This document shows positions 24,842-34,428 of a stretch of DNA of 64,000 nt, piece after piece. The stretch is from Nostoc sp. LEGE 06077 (GTDB lineage: Bacteria > Cyanobacteriota > Cyanobacteriia > Cyanobacteriales > Nostocaceae): the NCBI RefSeq assembly GCF_015207705.1, contig NZ_JADEWI010000018.1, positions 1 through 64,000 of the forward strand, given 5' to 3'. A program made the translations under genes and the position numbers. The notes below the pieces were generated by a model. That model saw only the letters and a program-made list of their open reading frames with translations, made no database searches and had not been told where the DNA came from. Position 1 is the stretch's first letter, and every line of letters begins with the position of its first letter.

Positions 24842-25513
24842 TCAACCGACAATCAAACCATCCTGTACGCGGATAGTTCTTTTAGTTTGAGCCGCAATAT
24901 CTGGTTCATGGGTAACAATCACAATTGTGATGCCTTGTTGGTTTAATTCTGTGAGTAAATTCATCACCTCGTAAGAAGTTTCTGTATCTAACGCACCTGT
25001 GGGTTCATCAGCCAAAACTAATGCTGGCCGATTAACTAAAGCACGGGCGATCGCTACTCGTTGTTGTTGTCCTCCAGAAAGTTGACTAGGACGGTTGAGA
25101 ATGCGATCGCCTAGCCCTACTTTTGTTAAAGCATCTAAGGCTCTTTCGCGGCGTTTGCGTTTAGGCAAGTTTGCATAAACCATTGGTAACATCACATTTT
25201 CTAGTGCTGTTGCCCGTGCTAATAAATTAAATTGTTGAAAAACAAAACCAATCCTTTGATTGCGGATATAAGCTAACTCATCATCATTAAAAGTAGTTAG
25301 GTTTCTGCCTTCAAAAATATAGTCGCCATTAGTCGGTCTATCTAAACATCCTAGAATATTCATCAGTGTCGATTTACCTGAACCTGATGCACCCATAATT
25401 GCGACATATTCGCCTTCTTCAATGGCTAATTGAATCCCCTTTAAAATAGGAACACTCATTTCTCCTAATTTGTATGTTTTAGTAATAGACTCCATCCAAA
25501 TCATGTTGACCAT
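24842..25513 (-). CDS. MacB/DevA-like ABC transporter ATPase
   Basis: This 223-residue ATPase has Walker [10 protein letters not shown], signature LSGGQQQR, Walker [13 protein letters not shown] and the H-loop [10 protein letters not shown]. The subfamily is the LolD/MacB/DevA exporter type. Possible starts are ATGs at 25513, 25504 and 25495; [12 protein letters not shown] is where homology begins. It energises the permease encoded upstream. About 205 bp, including a MITE-like repeat, separates it from the permease gene. Confidence 0.92.
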   Translation of the reverse strand: MVNMIWMESITKTYKLGEMSVPILKGIQLAIEEGEYVAIMGASGSGKSTLMNILGCLDRPTNGDYIFEGRNLTTFNDDELAYIRNQRIGFVFQQFNLLARATALENVMLPMVYANLPKRKRRERALDALTKVGLGDRILNRPSQLSGGQQQRVAIARALVNRPALVLADEPTGALDTETSYEVMNLLTELNQQGITIVIVTHEPDIAAQTKRTIRVQDGLIVG

Positions 25514-25586
25514 ATTTTTTATTACTGATTAAAAATATCAATTATTATTTTTTACTTGTAGAATTAGTATTTTAATATCTATCTAC

Positions 25587-25700
25587 TATAGCGATTCTAA
25601 ATTATTTGTAAAATTCTTTTTCTTCTCTTTCTTTGTGTCCTTTGCGTTCTTTGCGGTTCGTTAAAAAATATTTTCCCACAACTAAGATATGATTGCTATA
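25587..25700. mobile_element. MITE-like repeat between permease and ATPase genes
   Basis: The ends are TATAGC (25587-25592) and GCTATA (25695-25700); comparing 18 bases inward gives about 13 matches. The interior contains the TTTGTGTCCTTTGCGTTC repeat. The ends fit a TA target duplication. No coding sequence. It lies inside the efflux operon and so is probably transcribed. Confidence 0.5.
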
Positions 25701-25717
25701 TTAAACTTTTTCTGAAA

Positions 25718-27007
25718 TTAATCACTCCGTAAAGCTGTAATAGGGTCTAATTTTGCTGCATTTCTAGCCGGAATAACGCCAGCAACTAAACCTACAGATA
25801 ATGAAAGTCCAAAACCTGCAATTACTGAGGCAAAAGAAATCACAAAAGGAAATTTAAAAATATTGGCAGCAACAAAGGCAATTAGAATCCCACTACCCAT
25901 GCCAATACCACCACCCACAATCGAAATGACAATTGCCTCTGCTAAAAATTGATTCAAAATAGCTGAATTAGTTGCTCCGACAGCTTTACGAATGCCAATT
26001 TCGCGCGTTCGTTCTACCACCGAAACCAGCATAATATTAGCAATACCGATGCCGCCGACCACCAGAGAAATTCCGGCGATCGCTACTATCATAATCGTAA
26101 ATAAACCGACAACATTCGTGAATGTACTAACAATATCAGCTTGATTAGTAATCCGAAAATCATCAACTTGCGGTGGATAAATTTCGTGACGTAAGCGCAA
26201 AATATTCGTAACTTGAAATTGAGCAGCTTCTAACTTTTGGGAATTGCTAGATTTAATTAAAATTCCACTAACCGACACACCCGTTAAGGCATTATTTCCG
26301 ACTAGTCTCCCTGACATACTTGTGAGGGGAATAAAAATTTGGTCATCTCGATCCATCGGCCCTTGAGCGCCTTTCGGTTCGGTGATGCCAATTACTTCAT
26401 AAGTCTCTCCCTGGATGCGAATTTGTTCACCAATGACTTTAGTACTATTGCCAAACAATGTTCTTTTAACTGTCGGCCCAATCACAGCAACTTGCTTACT
26501 AGAATCGAGTTCTTCTTGATTAAAAAATCGCCCCTCTTGTGGATAAGTATTACGTGCGTCTGGATAATTTAAGTCTGTGCCGTAAATTGTGGTGGAAGTG
26601 TTTTCGCCAGCGTATACTACTTGAGCATTCCTTTGCAGATAGGCCGAAACTAAATCTACTGATGGCGCTTGTTGGGCTATAGCTTTGGCATCTTCCCAAG
26701 TCAAAGTAGTCGTAGAACCCAAACCTTGGCGGACATTTCCACTTCTAGGCGCACCCGCTAAAACTTGTAAGACATCTGTCCCTAATGCTTGGATTTGGTT
26801 CTCAACGCTTTTCTGCACTCCTTGACCAACTGAGGTAATGGCTATGACGGAAGCAATACCAATAATCACCCCTAGCATGGTCAGTCCAGTGCGTAATTTA
26901 TTACTCCACAGTGTCTCTACCGCCATTGATAATATTTCTGTCAACGGTACTGTAGACTTACTGGGAATTTTGGGTATTTTGGGTATTTTCTCTAGACTCT
27001 TGAGCAT
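25718..27007 (-). CDS. MacB/DevC-like ABC transporter permease
   Basis: This 429-residue permease has a first membrane helix (about 38-66), a large periplasmic MacB_PCD domain (about 67-290), then three helices (about 300-330, 350-385, 395-420) of the FtsX domain with the conserved VVERTREIGIRKAVGAT loop. It uses the mechanotransmission-type exporter fold. The ATPase is a separate protein, as in DevBCA of Anabaena. It starts at ATG 27007, 56 bp after the HlyD stop. Confidence 0.92.
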   Translation of the reverse strand: MLKSLEKIPKIPKIPSKSTVPLTEILSMAVETLWSNKLRTGLTMLGVIIGIASVIAITSVGQGVQKSVENQIQALGTDVLQVLAGAPRSGNVRQGLGSTTTLTWEDAKAIAQQAPSVDLVSAYLQRNAQVVYAGENTSTTIYGTDLNYPDARNTYPQEGRFFNQEELDSSKQVAVIGPTVKRTLFGNSTKVIGEQIRIQGETYEVIGITEPKGAQGPMDRDDQIFIPLTSMSGRLVGNNALTGVSVSGILIKSSNSQKLEAAQFQVTNILRLRHEIYPPQVDDFRITNQADIVSTFTNVVGLFTIMIVAIAGISLVVGGIGIANIMLVSVVERTREIGIRKAVGATNSAILNQFLAEAIVISIVGGGIGMGSGILIAFVAANIFKFPFVISFASVIAGFGLSLSVGLVAGVIPARNAAKLDPITALRSD

Positions 27008-27063
27008 AGCGATTTTGGACTAACAGCCTGAATATATAAACCTTTTACTTTTGCCTTTTGACT

Positions 27064-28623
27064 TTAATTAGCATTACCACCAGAACGACCACCGCCACCA
27101 GAAGAACGACCACCTCCACCGCCGACACCAGGAAATACACCGCCTCGTGGTGTAGACTGTGGTCTAGAACCAGGCGGGAAACTCAGCAAGACTTTTTCGT
27201 CACCTGTTAATCCTGACTTAACTTCTGTAAAATTATTAACGGTAACGCCTGTTTCAATCCGTGTAAATGTAGGTTGATCATTCGCGCCTAAAACATACAC
27301 ACCTGTGGCGCGTTCTCGCCGAACAACTGCTGCGGTGGGGACAACTAAAGCATTTTCTACTTCACCAACTTGAAATTCCATATCTACGTTCATCCCAGAA
27401 CGAAGTAAGTTTTGCGGGTCAGACAAAGATGCTTTGACCTGAAAACTGGTAACGTTCTGCTCGACGGTTGCTTGAGCCGCAATTTGGCTGACTTTACCTT
27501 CAAAAACTTTACCTGGGTAAGCATCGGCTTTAATTGTCACTGGTTGACCAATGCGAATTTTGGCAATATTCGATTCTGATAAATTAGCTACAACTTGATT
27601 TGTTGAAGCTAGAGCCAAAATAGAAGAAGATGTGGCGGAAGAAACGGCGCTACCTGAAGTTGTGGGAGTGACAAAAGCGCCAGGATCAGAGAATTTTTGC
27701 GTCACCAAACCATCAAACGGTGCGCGGATGATAGTGTCATTAATTTGGGCTTGGATGTTTTGCAGTGAACCACGAGCCGATGTGACTTGGGCGCGGGCGA
27801 CTTCGATATCTTCTTGACGGGTTCCAGCCTTTAACAAGGCTACAGCTTCTTGCTGCTGTTTAACTGTAGCCCTGGCTTGTTGAATATCTTCTGAGCGTGA
27901 ACCTGCTTGTTGTAGGGCTAATGCTTGTTGCGCTTCATTGACTTGGGCTTGGGCGCTATCACGGGTTGAGCGTTTTTGAATGACTGTTTGCAGCGAAATA
28001 GCGCCAGAGTTGTAGAGTTGTTGATTGCGGCGTAAATCATCTTCTGTTTGCACTAGGGTAGCTTGGGCGCTTCTTAAACGTGCTTGCGCTTGGGCAATAT
28101 CTTGCGGGCGATTACCTGCTTCGACTTTTTGCAGATTTGCTTCAGCTTGTGCTAGTTGCGCTTGCGCTTGGGCAATATCTTGAGGGCGATTACCTGCTTG
28201 GGCTTTTTGCAGATTTGCTTCGGCTTGTGCTAGTTGTCCTTGGGCTTGAGTCAAATTGCCTCGCAGGTTGGAATCATCCATGTAAGCGAGAATTTGACCT
28301 TTTTTGACAAAATCGCCTTCTTTAACTAGCAGTGTTTTGAGTACGCCCGAATTTTTGGGACTGACGTTAATCGAGCGTTCCGGCTTGACTGTACCATTAG
28401 CGGAAACTGCGATCGCTAAATTTTGTCTTTCTACTGACTGTGTTAAGATTTTTTGCCTAGCTTCTTGGCTCGGCATCACTGCTATTCGGTAATAAATACC
28501 ATAGCCAATTCCACCCAACAGCCCTAGCATGAGAAGCCAAGGTAGCCAATTATACTTTTTTCGGGTTTTCGGCTCTGAAGGTAAAGCGGATGAATCTACA
28601 GGGGTTGATGTATCAAGTTTCAT
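27064..28623 (-). CDS. HlyD/MacA-type periplasmic adaptor
   Basis: This 519-residue membrane-fusion protein has one N-terminal anchor (about 28-47), a lipoyl/barrel-sandwich half (VSPKNSGVLKTLLVKEGDFVKKGQILA), and a long Ala/Gln-rich coiled-coil hairpin of about 180 residues that contains near-identical units beginning GNRPQDIAQAQAQ at two adjacent positions. The second half-motif (IRAPFDGLVTQKF) and beta barrel follow, then a glycine-rich tail (GGGGGRSSGGGG). It is the first gene of the adaptor-permease-ATPase-TolC operon. Two copies of a 14-mer lie 168-215 bp upstream. Confidence 0.92.
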   Translation of the reverse strand: MKLDTSTPVDSSALPSEPKTRKKYNWLPWLLMLGLLGGIGYGIYYRIAVMPSQEARQKILTQSVERQNLAIAVSANGTVKPERSINVSPKNSGVLKTLLVKEGDFVKKGQILAYMDDSNLRGNLTQAQGQLAQAEANLQKAQAGNRPQDIAQAQAQLAQAEANLQKVEAGNRPQDIAQAQARLRSAQATLVQTEDDLRRNQQLYNSGAISLQTVIQKRSTRDSAQAQVNEAQQALALQQAGSRSEDIQQARATVKQQQEAVALLKAGTRQEDIEVARAQVTSARGSLQNIQAQINDTIIRAPFDGLVTQKFSDPGAFVTPTTSGSAVSSATSSSILALASTNQVVANLSESNIAKIRIGQPVTIKADAYPGKVFEGKVSQIAAQATVEQNVTSFQVKASLSDPQNLLRSGMNVDMEFQVGEVENALVVPTAAVVRRERATGVYVLGANDQPTFTRIETGVTVNNFTEVKSGLTGDEKVLLSFPPGSRPQSTPRGGVFPGVGGGGGRSSGGGGRSGGNAN

Positions 28624-28790
28624 AACTGTGTCCGTTGTCCAAAATGGCTACCGAGCTAGTTCTTTAAGTTCAACCACTTGGTTGCTCATACTTGTAATTG
28701 CTTCATTTTACGTAATTACTATAGTGACTATATAAACATAAAATTTTAAATTTGCTATTTATTATCAATCAAAAAGTACCCTTTTTCTGC

Positions 28791-28804
28791 ATGACTAAAG
28801 TCAC
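28791..28804. promoter_or_regulatory. operator-like 14-mer, copy 1
   Basis: ATGACTAAAGTCAC, containing the inverted pair TGACT/AGTCA separated by AA. Identical to 28825-28838, 34 bp apart, which is close to three helical turns. Upstream of the HlyD-permease-ATPase-TolC unit. Confidence 0.5.
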
Positions 28805-28824
28805 TAATAATTCTTAATTGAAAT

Positions 28825-28838
28825 ATGACTAAAGTCAC
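28825..28838. promoter_or_regulatory. operator-like 14-mer, copy 2
   Basis: Exact copy of the 14-mer at 28791. Paired identical half-palindromic sites at fixed spacing suggest cooperative binding of one regulator. The regulator is unknown. Confidence 0.5.
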
Positions 28839-29182
28839 CAATTTTTATGGAATTGGGCAATTTACGCTTAAGACTTAACTTGAGTTTGATAGATTTTGGA
28901 TTAATTATTATGAGCAAAGATGGCTTTTTGTCAATATCTAATTAGAAAGATAAATAAAACAAGGACGGATTTGAATTAGTGTAATTGCTTGGATATAACT
29001 CTGTTAAACCAAGACTTTCAGAGCTTAATTTGGATGTAAATTAAATAACTATATTTGATTTATCAAAAACAATTTCTTTTAATGAAATGAGCGAAATAAA
29101 TTAGTGGATTAAATTTATAAAAAAGCGTCAATAAAGACAGAGAAAATTTCTCTTATTACACCAAATTAGCTATGTCAATCAA

Positions 29183-31102
29183 CTATAACAAATCAGTGAT
29201 TGAGAATTGTCGCTGGCGATCGAGTTCTTGAAGTTTGATTTTTTCGGTGTAGAATGCCTGATAATACGATCGCCACTTTTCTGGTTCTGTTTCTGGATCA
29301 GTTTCTTGCCACAGTTCTAAAAAGTAACGATAGCGTTTTTCGCGCAATACTCTTTCCATACAAGCAGTTGCAGCTTGCACAACTTGGGGAGTACGTAAGA
29401 TTTCTTTTTTCCCAGTCTCATTTAAATGAAATAGATGGGAGATTAATTCTATCTCTTCTGCTAATTCTAAGTATCTGTCTTGTAAACTTGAGATTAAATT
29501 AATTGGGTCGTTTGTTACCTCTACAATCTGTCGCCACAAAGAACGATGGTGAGACAGGCTAAAATCTAAATTTCGTTCTTCCAGTTCGTGAATAATTGCT
29601 TGTCGTTGTTCGGGACAATGCAGGTATATCCGCAGTAATAAAGCTTCGGCGTGTTCTAAAAGACTGCGTTCTGTAGTGGGTATGGGAGAGGGAGATGTTT
29701 TTTTGCTACCCCATTCTCTTTTTGTGGATATTGGCTGAGAATAAGCAGCTGTAGCGGGAGCAATTTGAGTTAACAAATTTTCTGCTCTCAAGGATATCAG
29801 GTTTGTATCGCCCAAGCTGAGAATTTCAGCACAGCGCCCAACGTAATAGCTGCGCGTATCATTATTTGCAATATTTTTCAGTAATTTTACTATCTGCTGA
29901 GTTACCTGCTGGAAATCGGTTGCTTGTTTTAAGTCTCGGTCTTTAGTAACTTGCTGAATTTGCCAGTCTAACCAAAGTGGCGCATTTTTTAATAATTCCT
30001 GGTATTCTTCAGTACTATGAGTATGCAAGTATTCATCTGCATCTTTGCCATCGGGGATATTGAGAATCTTAAGTTGGACTTCACCTTGATATGCTAAATC
30101 TGCAATTTCGCCGATCGCCCGTTCCGCTGCATTTGTCCCGGCTTTATCAGCATCAAAGTTGAGAACCAACTGTTTAGAGTCGGTGTAACGTAATACCAAG
30201 CGGACTTGTTCTAAACTGAGGGCTGTACCGAGAGAAGCGACAGCATTATTAATCCCCACCGCATGAAGGGCGATCGCATCAAAATATCCTTCTACTACCA
30301 CAGCTTGATCAAGTTGAGCAATCCCGCTTTTGGCTAAGTCGATGGCGAATAAGGTTTTACCTTTGTTAAATAGTTCGGTTTCTGGGGAATTGAGATATTT
30401 TGGCTGTTCCTCAGTCAATGTGCGCCCACCAAAAGCAATCACACGCCCTTGAATATCGCGGATGGGAATCATCAGGCGATCGCGGAATACATCATAATAA
30501 CCGCCCCCCTCCTTACGCGGCTTAATCAATCCCGCCTTTTCTACCAACTGTACTGGGTAATGTTTATTTTCCACCAAATATCTATACAGGGTTTCCCAAC
30601 CTGCGGGGGCGTAACCCAAACCAAACTGCTGAATTGTTTCTTCTTTGAGTTGGCGCTGAGAAAGTAAATACTGCATCGCCTTTTGCGCCTGAGTTTGGCG
30701 CAGGGCGTGTTGATAAAAATTTGCTGTTGCTGCGAGAACTTCATATAACTGTTCACGCAATGACATCTGACGTTGTAATTCTTGTCTTTGTTCAGGTTCG
30801 AGGGTTTGGACATTTACTTGGTAACGCCGCGCCAAATCCAGCACTACTTCGGTGAAAGACTGTTTCCCCAAATCCATCAAAAACTTAATCGCATTTCCGC
30901 CAGCTTGACAGCCGAAGCAATAATACATTTGCTTACCCTGACTGACTGTGAAGCTAGGGCTTTTCTCATTATGGAACGGACACAACCCGACAAAATCTTT
31001 ACCACGCTTGCGTAAAACTACGTGTTCTGAGACAACATCTACAATGTCAGCACGTTGTTTAATTTCCTCAATTGTATCTGGGTGCAAGCGGGGAATATAC
31101 AT
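29183..31102 (-). CDS. dnaG: DNA primase
   Basis: Replicative primase of about 639 residues that makes RNA primers at the fork. In order: CHC2 zinc finger (C41, H44, C62, C65 in CPFHNEKSP and YYCFGCQAGG), catalytic core, TOPRIM domain (AVVVEGYFDAIALHAVG and LNFDADKAG carry the acidic residues), and a C-terminal DnaB-interaction helical region. The ATG at 31102 gives MYIPRLHPDTIEEIKQR, the usual cyanobacterial start; an ATG at 31111 adds three residues. No rpoD or rpsU neighbour is present. Nothing unusual. Confidence 0.95.
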   Translation of the reverse strand: MYIPRLHPDTIEEIKQRADIVDVVSEHVVLRKRGKDFVGLCPFHNEKSPSFTVSQGKQMYYCFGCQAGGNAIKFLMDLGKQSFTEVVLDLARRYQVNVQTLEPEQRQELQRQMSLREQLYEVLAATANFYQHALRQTQAQKAMQYLLSQRQLKEETIQQFGLGYAPAGWETLYRYLVENKHYPVQLVEKAGLIKPRKEGGGYYDVFRDRLMIPIRDIQGRVIAFGGRTLTEEQPKYLNSPETELFNKGKTLFAIDLAKSGIAQLDQAVVVEGYFDAIALHAVGINNAVASLGTALSLEQVRLVLRYTDSKQLVLNFDADKAGTNAAERAIGEIADLAYQGEVQLKILNIPDGKDADEYLHTHSTEEYQELLKNAPLWLDWQIQQVTKDRDLKQATDFQQVTQQIVKLLKNIANNDTRSYYVGRCAEILSLGDTNLISLRAENLLTQIAPATAAYSQPISTKREWGSKKTSPSPIPTTERSLLEHAEALLLRIYLHCPEQRQAIIHELEERNLDFSLSHHRSLWRQIVEVTNDPINLISSLQDRYLELAEEIELISHLFHLNETGKKEILRTPQVVQAATACMERVLREKRYRYFLELWQETDPETEPEKWRSYYQAFYTEKIKLQELDRQRQFSITDLL

Positions 31103-31172
31103 ATTAGTCATTAGTCAATAGTCATTAGGCATTGGTTATTGCAAAGGACAAAGGACAAATGACTAATGACAA
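31103..31172. repeat. short tandem repeats (TAGTCAT / AAAGGAC)
   Basis: Overlapping copies of TTAGTCA on one side and AAAGGACAAAGGACAAATGA on the other lie between divergent dnaG and the amidase gene. Typical heptamer STRR DNA of Nostoc-type genomes. Confidence 0.55.
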
Positions 31173-31264
31173 AATACTTCTGATAGCTATTATATTCTTG
31201 TTGCTAGGCGAAGAATTATGTATAAAATTGCTTACGCTTAACTTTTTAAGAGGAAATACTGAAG

Positions 31265-32617
31265 ATGGGGCGTATATTTATTTCGGCGGCTCACGGAGGC
31301 AAAGAAGCAGGAGGAATTGATCCAGGTTCCATCGCCGGGGGAACCACCGAAGCTAGAGAAATGATTCTGCTGCGGGATTTAATTGTCACAGAACTGCGGG
31401 CGCGGACTTTTGAAGTTTTGGCTGTTCCTGATGATTTAAGTGCGGCTGACTCCATTGCTTGGATAAATTCGCGTGGTCGTCGGGGTGATGTCGCCCTAGA
31501 AATTCATGCTGATGCAGCCAGTAGTCCAACTGTGCGCGGGGCGAGTGTATTTTATATTGCCAATAATAATGAGCGTAAAAGTAATGGTGAACTACTGTTA
31601 GTGGGTTTGTTACGCCGCATTCCCCAATTACCTAATCGTGGAGTTAAGCCAGATACAGATAGTGGTTTAGGACGTTTAGCCTTTTGTCGTCAAACCACAC
31701 TACCTTCATTATTAATGCAAGTCGGATTCCTCAGCAGCCCTGATGACCGCGCCTTGCTGCAAAACCGTCGTCGGGATTTCGCGTTAGGTATTGCTGATGG
31801 GCTGGCCTCTTGGAGTCGGGTAATTGACCCCACACCAGGAATCCCAACAGAACCAACCTATCCATCTATCAATATCAACATCAACGGTCAGAACTACTCA
31901 GAACAAGGAATATTAGTCAATGGTAACGCTTATATTCCCATTGATTTAGTAGATCGGCTGCGGATTGACTTAACAACAGCACAGAATGTCAACCGGATTA
32001 CTTACCGCAGAGTAGTGTATGTTAAAGCTGTAGAATTACGAGATTTCAATATTTCCGTTAATTGGGATGGGGGAACGCGCACTGTTAACTTACGTTCCAT
32101 TTTAGTGATTTGCAAAGGTCAAATGGATCAAATTATCTCCCGTGGAAATACCTCAGAAGTGCAGCTACAACTATTTTTGCGAAATAACAATGACAATGCT
32201 GTAGTTAAATTTCCAGACTTACCCAAACTCTATCGAGAAGAAGCCTCAATCGAAGGCGTGAACTACGATATTGCTTTTTGCCAAATGTGTTTAGAAACCG
32301 GATTTTTACGCTTTGGTGGTGATATTAGACCAGAACAAAATAACTTTGCTGGGCTTGGGAGTATTGGAGGTGGTGCAGCCGCAGCCTCCTTTGAAAATCC
32401 CAGAATTGGAGTGAGGGCGCATATTCAACATTTAAAAGCTTACGCCAGTTTAGAACCTTTGGTAAATGAAGTTGTTGACCCCAGATTTCGCTTTGTGACT
32501 CGCGGAATTGCGCCGTTAATTAATCAACTTTCTGGTCGTTGGTCAGCAGATTTAGACTATGGTGCGAAGATTACCGCTATGCTGCAACGGTTATATGAAT
32601 CAGCCGGGTTAATGTAA
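31265..32617 (+). CDS. N-acetylmuramoyl-L-alanine amidase-like protein, Glu replaced
   Basis: This 450-residue protein has an Amidase_3 domain at 1-190: His10 (ISAAHGG), Glu29 (GGTTEAREM) and His81 (EIHADA) match the zinc ligands. The catalytic glutamate, normally in a V-E-x-G-F-L-S/T motif, is Gln152 here (LLMQVGFLSSPDD; codon CAA at 31718). The middle (about 205-300) is strand-rich and copper-amine-oxidase-N-like (NGNAYIPIDLV). The end (about 310-450) resembles an endo-beta-N-acetylglucosaminidase-like domain (PEQNNFAGLGSIGGG). No signal peptide is seen. It may bind peptidoglycan without cutting amide bonds. It converges with the next gene with 14 bp between stops. Confidence 0.82.
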   Translation: MGRIFISAAHGGKEAGGIDPGSIAGGTTEAREMILLRDLIVTELRARTFEVLAVPDDLSAADSIAWINSRGRRGDVALEIHADAASSPTVRGASVFYIANNNERKSNGELLLVGLLRRIPQLPNRGVKPDTDSGLGRLAFCRQTTLPSLLMQVGFLSSPDDRALLQNRRRDFALGIADGLASWSRVIDPTPGIPTEPTYPSINININGQNYSEQGILVNGNAYIPIDLVDRLRIDLTTAQNVNRITYRRVVYVKAVELRDFNISVNWDGGTRTVNLRSILVICKGQMDQIISRGNTSEVQLQLFLRNNNDNAVVKFPDLPKLYREEASIEGVNYDIAFCQMCLETGFLRFGGDIRPEQNNFAGLGSIGGGAAAASFENPRIGVRAHIQHLKAYASLEPLVNEVVDPRFRFVTRGIAPLINQLSGRWSADLDYGAKITAMLQRLYESAGLM

Positions 32618-32631
32618 CTGTGAGATATCAT

Positions 32632-34419
32632 CTATACTGCTAGACAATAGCGATCGCGTCCCTGTTTTTTAGCATTGTACAGTGCTTTATCAGCTAAGGC
32701 GATGAGTTTATTTGGCTTGATGTCTAAGGTGGGAATAACACAAGTAATACCCAAACTCACGGTGACGATATTCTTGATATCAGACTGTGCATGAGGAATC
32801 GCCAGATCATGAATTGCTTGCTGAATTTTTTGGGCTACCTTGATCGCTCCTACTAAGTCAGTATTGGGTAGTAATACCAAAAATTCTTCTCCACCGTAAC
32901 GCACTACAATATCAGCCGGACGATGAACAGTCTGTTGAACGGTTTGCGCTACTCTGATCAGACAATCATCGCCTGCAAGATGACCATAGTAATCGTTGTA
33001 AAGTTTGAATTTATCAACATCAAATAAAATGAGCGACAAGGGTTGTGCGTCTCGGCTGAGGCGGTTCCATTCTGCTTGTAGTCGCCTGTCTAAGCAGCGA
33101 CGGTTCGCTATCTGAGTCAAACCATCGAGATTTACCAGTTGTTCTAGTTTTTGATTTGCATCTTCGGCTGCTTCTTTTGCAATGACTAACTCTGCTGTTC
33201 TCTCTTGTACTCGTTGTTCCAAAGTTGTCAAAGATGTTTGTAACTGAAGTGCCATATTGTTAAAAGATTTTGCCAGTTGACCGATTTCGTCTTTAGAGTT
33301 GATTTTTGCGCGGATATCTAAATTACCTGCGGTAAATTGGGAAACTATATTCGTAAGGTAAATGATTGGCTGTGTTAGCAGTTGCCCAATAGCAAAAGCG
33401 ATGATTGTCACCACTGAAGCGATAAATGCAAACAGAAACATTGCGTCACGAGTTTGCTTTTCTACAAGTGCTAGGGCAACAGCAAGGGGCTGTGCAAACA
33501 ACACAGACCAAGGTTTATATTTTAAATGCGCGATCGCAATCAAATTCACCTGATTACCTGTTGCTGATAAAGATGCAATTAAATAAGACTGTTTATTATC
33601 TAATGCTTGCTTAAGTTGTGACTCATTAGTTGCCAATTCTTTGAGAGGAGCATTAAGTAAACGCCCTTTTCTTTGTAGTTCAGTTACAATATCCAAAGGC
33701 AAAGGCACAATTGATTTAAAAAGTAGTTCTGGTGCAGTGCTATGTGCTAAATAAATATTATTTTCATCTAAAAGAATAGCAAATGATTTTGCCCCAGCCA
33801 TTTCAGTTTGTCTAGTTACTAACTGCTGAACAACAGTAGCATTATATGAAATACGCAATACACCCAATATATCTCCCTTGGCATTGCGAACTGGACTGCT
33901 AAAAAAGAGGTTAACAAGATCAGGAATGATTGGCGACTTCTTCATGCCAGAAACATAGGATAACCCAGTTTCCAGTGGTTTTTTAAAATAATTTTCCCCT
34001 GATTCATCTTTGCCAATGTTCGATGTATCTGTATCCAATACATTTTTGCCGTTTAAGTCAAGCAAAGAGTATGAGAGAATATTGAGCATATCTTTGCGAC
34101 TGAGACGGCTTAATGTTTCTGTCGCCAATTGCATTTCGGGGCTATCATCTCGCTGTTGTGGAGTTAGGCTGAGGTAGCGTGCCAAACCAGGTAAAATCGC
34201 CTCTACGCGCACAGCATTGAGATTTCCATCAATAAAGGCATCTATTCTATGAGCAGTTTCGTTAGCCGCTACAGATAAGGCTTGTCGGGCGTTGTCAGTT
34301 AGTGCTTTTTGAGTTGTCTGTTTGTTGATAGATGCCAATAACAACAAAGGAATCAAAGCCACAATCAGAAACGAGGCAATCAACTTTCTACGGATGCCAC
34401 CCAAAACATTCTGCTGCAT
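32632..34419 (-). CDS. membrane diguanylate cyclase (Cache-HAMP-GGDEF)
   Basis: This 595-residue protein has a first membrane helix (about 11-30), a periplasmic dCache-like sensor (about 35-300), a second helix (about 325-350), HAMP (about 350-400, ending DEIGQLAKSFNNM), a coiled coil and a GGDEF domain (about 430-590). The active site is GGEEF in VVRYGGEEFLVL, and RPAD five residues upstream is a complete RxxD inhibitory site, so it should make c-di-GMP under product inhibition. It starts nine bases after the stop of the solute-binding protein gene, so the two are probably one unit and the binding protein may present a ligand to the sensor. Confidence 0.9.
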   Translation of the reverse strand: MQQNVLGGIRRKLIASFLIVALIPLLLLASINKQTTQKALTDNARQALSVAANETAHRIDAFIDGNLNAVRVEAILPGLARYLSLTPQQRDDSPEMQLATETLSRLSRKDMLNILSYSLLDLNGKNVLDTDTSNIGKDESGENYFKKPLETGLSYVSGMKKSPIIPDLVNLFFSSPVRNAKGDILGVLRISYNATVVQQLVTRQTEMAGAKSFAILLDENNIYLAHSTAPELLFKSIVPLPLDIVTELQRKGRLLNAPLKELATNESQLKQALDNKQSYLIASLSATGNQVNLIAIAHLKYKPWSVLFAQPLAVALALVEKQTRDAMFLFAFIASVVTIIAFAIGQLLTQPIIYLTNIVSQFTAGNLDIRAKINSKDEIGQLAKSFNNMALQLQTSLTTLEQRVQERTAELVIAKEAAEDANQKLEQLVNLDGLTQIANRRCLDRRLQAEWNRLSRDAQPLSLILFDVDKFKLYNDYYGHLAGDDCLIRVAQTVQQTVHRPADIVVRYGGEEFLVLLPNTDLVGAIKVAQKIQQAIHDLAIPHAQSDIKNIVTVSLGITCVIPTLDIKPNKLIALADKALYNAKKQGRDRYCLAV

Positions 34420-34428
34420 GGCTTTAAA

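Larger units (their letters stand above)
28624..29182. other. AT-rich intergenic region upstream of efflux operon
   Basis: 559 bp between dnaG and the HlyD gene, both on the minus strand, so it must hold the efflux promoter. No coding sequence recognised. Two identical 14-mers at 28791 and 28825 are the only clear regulatory candidates. Confidence 0.6.

Noticed and set aside
28080-28310. Internal near-repeats in the HlyD gene, considered as an independent tandem-repeat array
   Set aside because: They are in frame and encode the regular coiled-coil hairpin of the adaptor protein; a normal feature of HlyD-family proteins.
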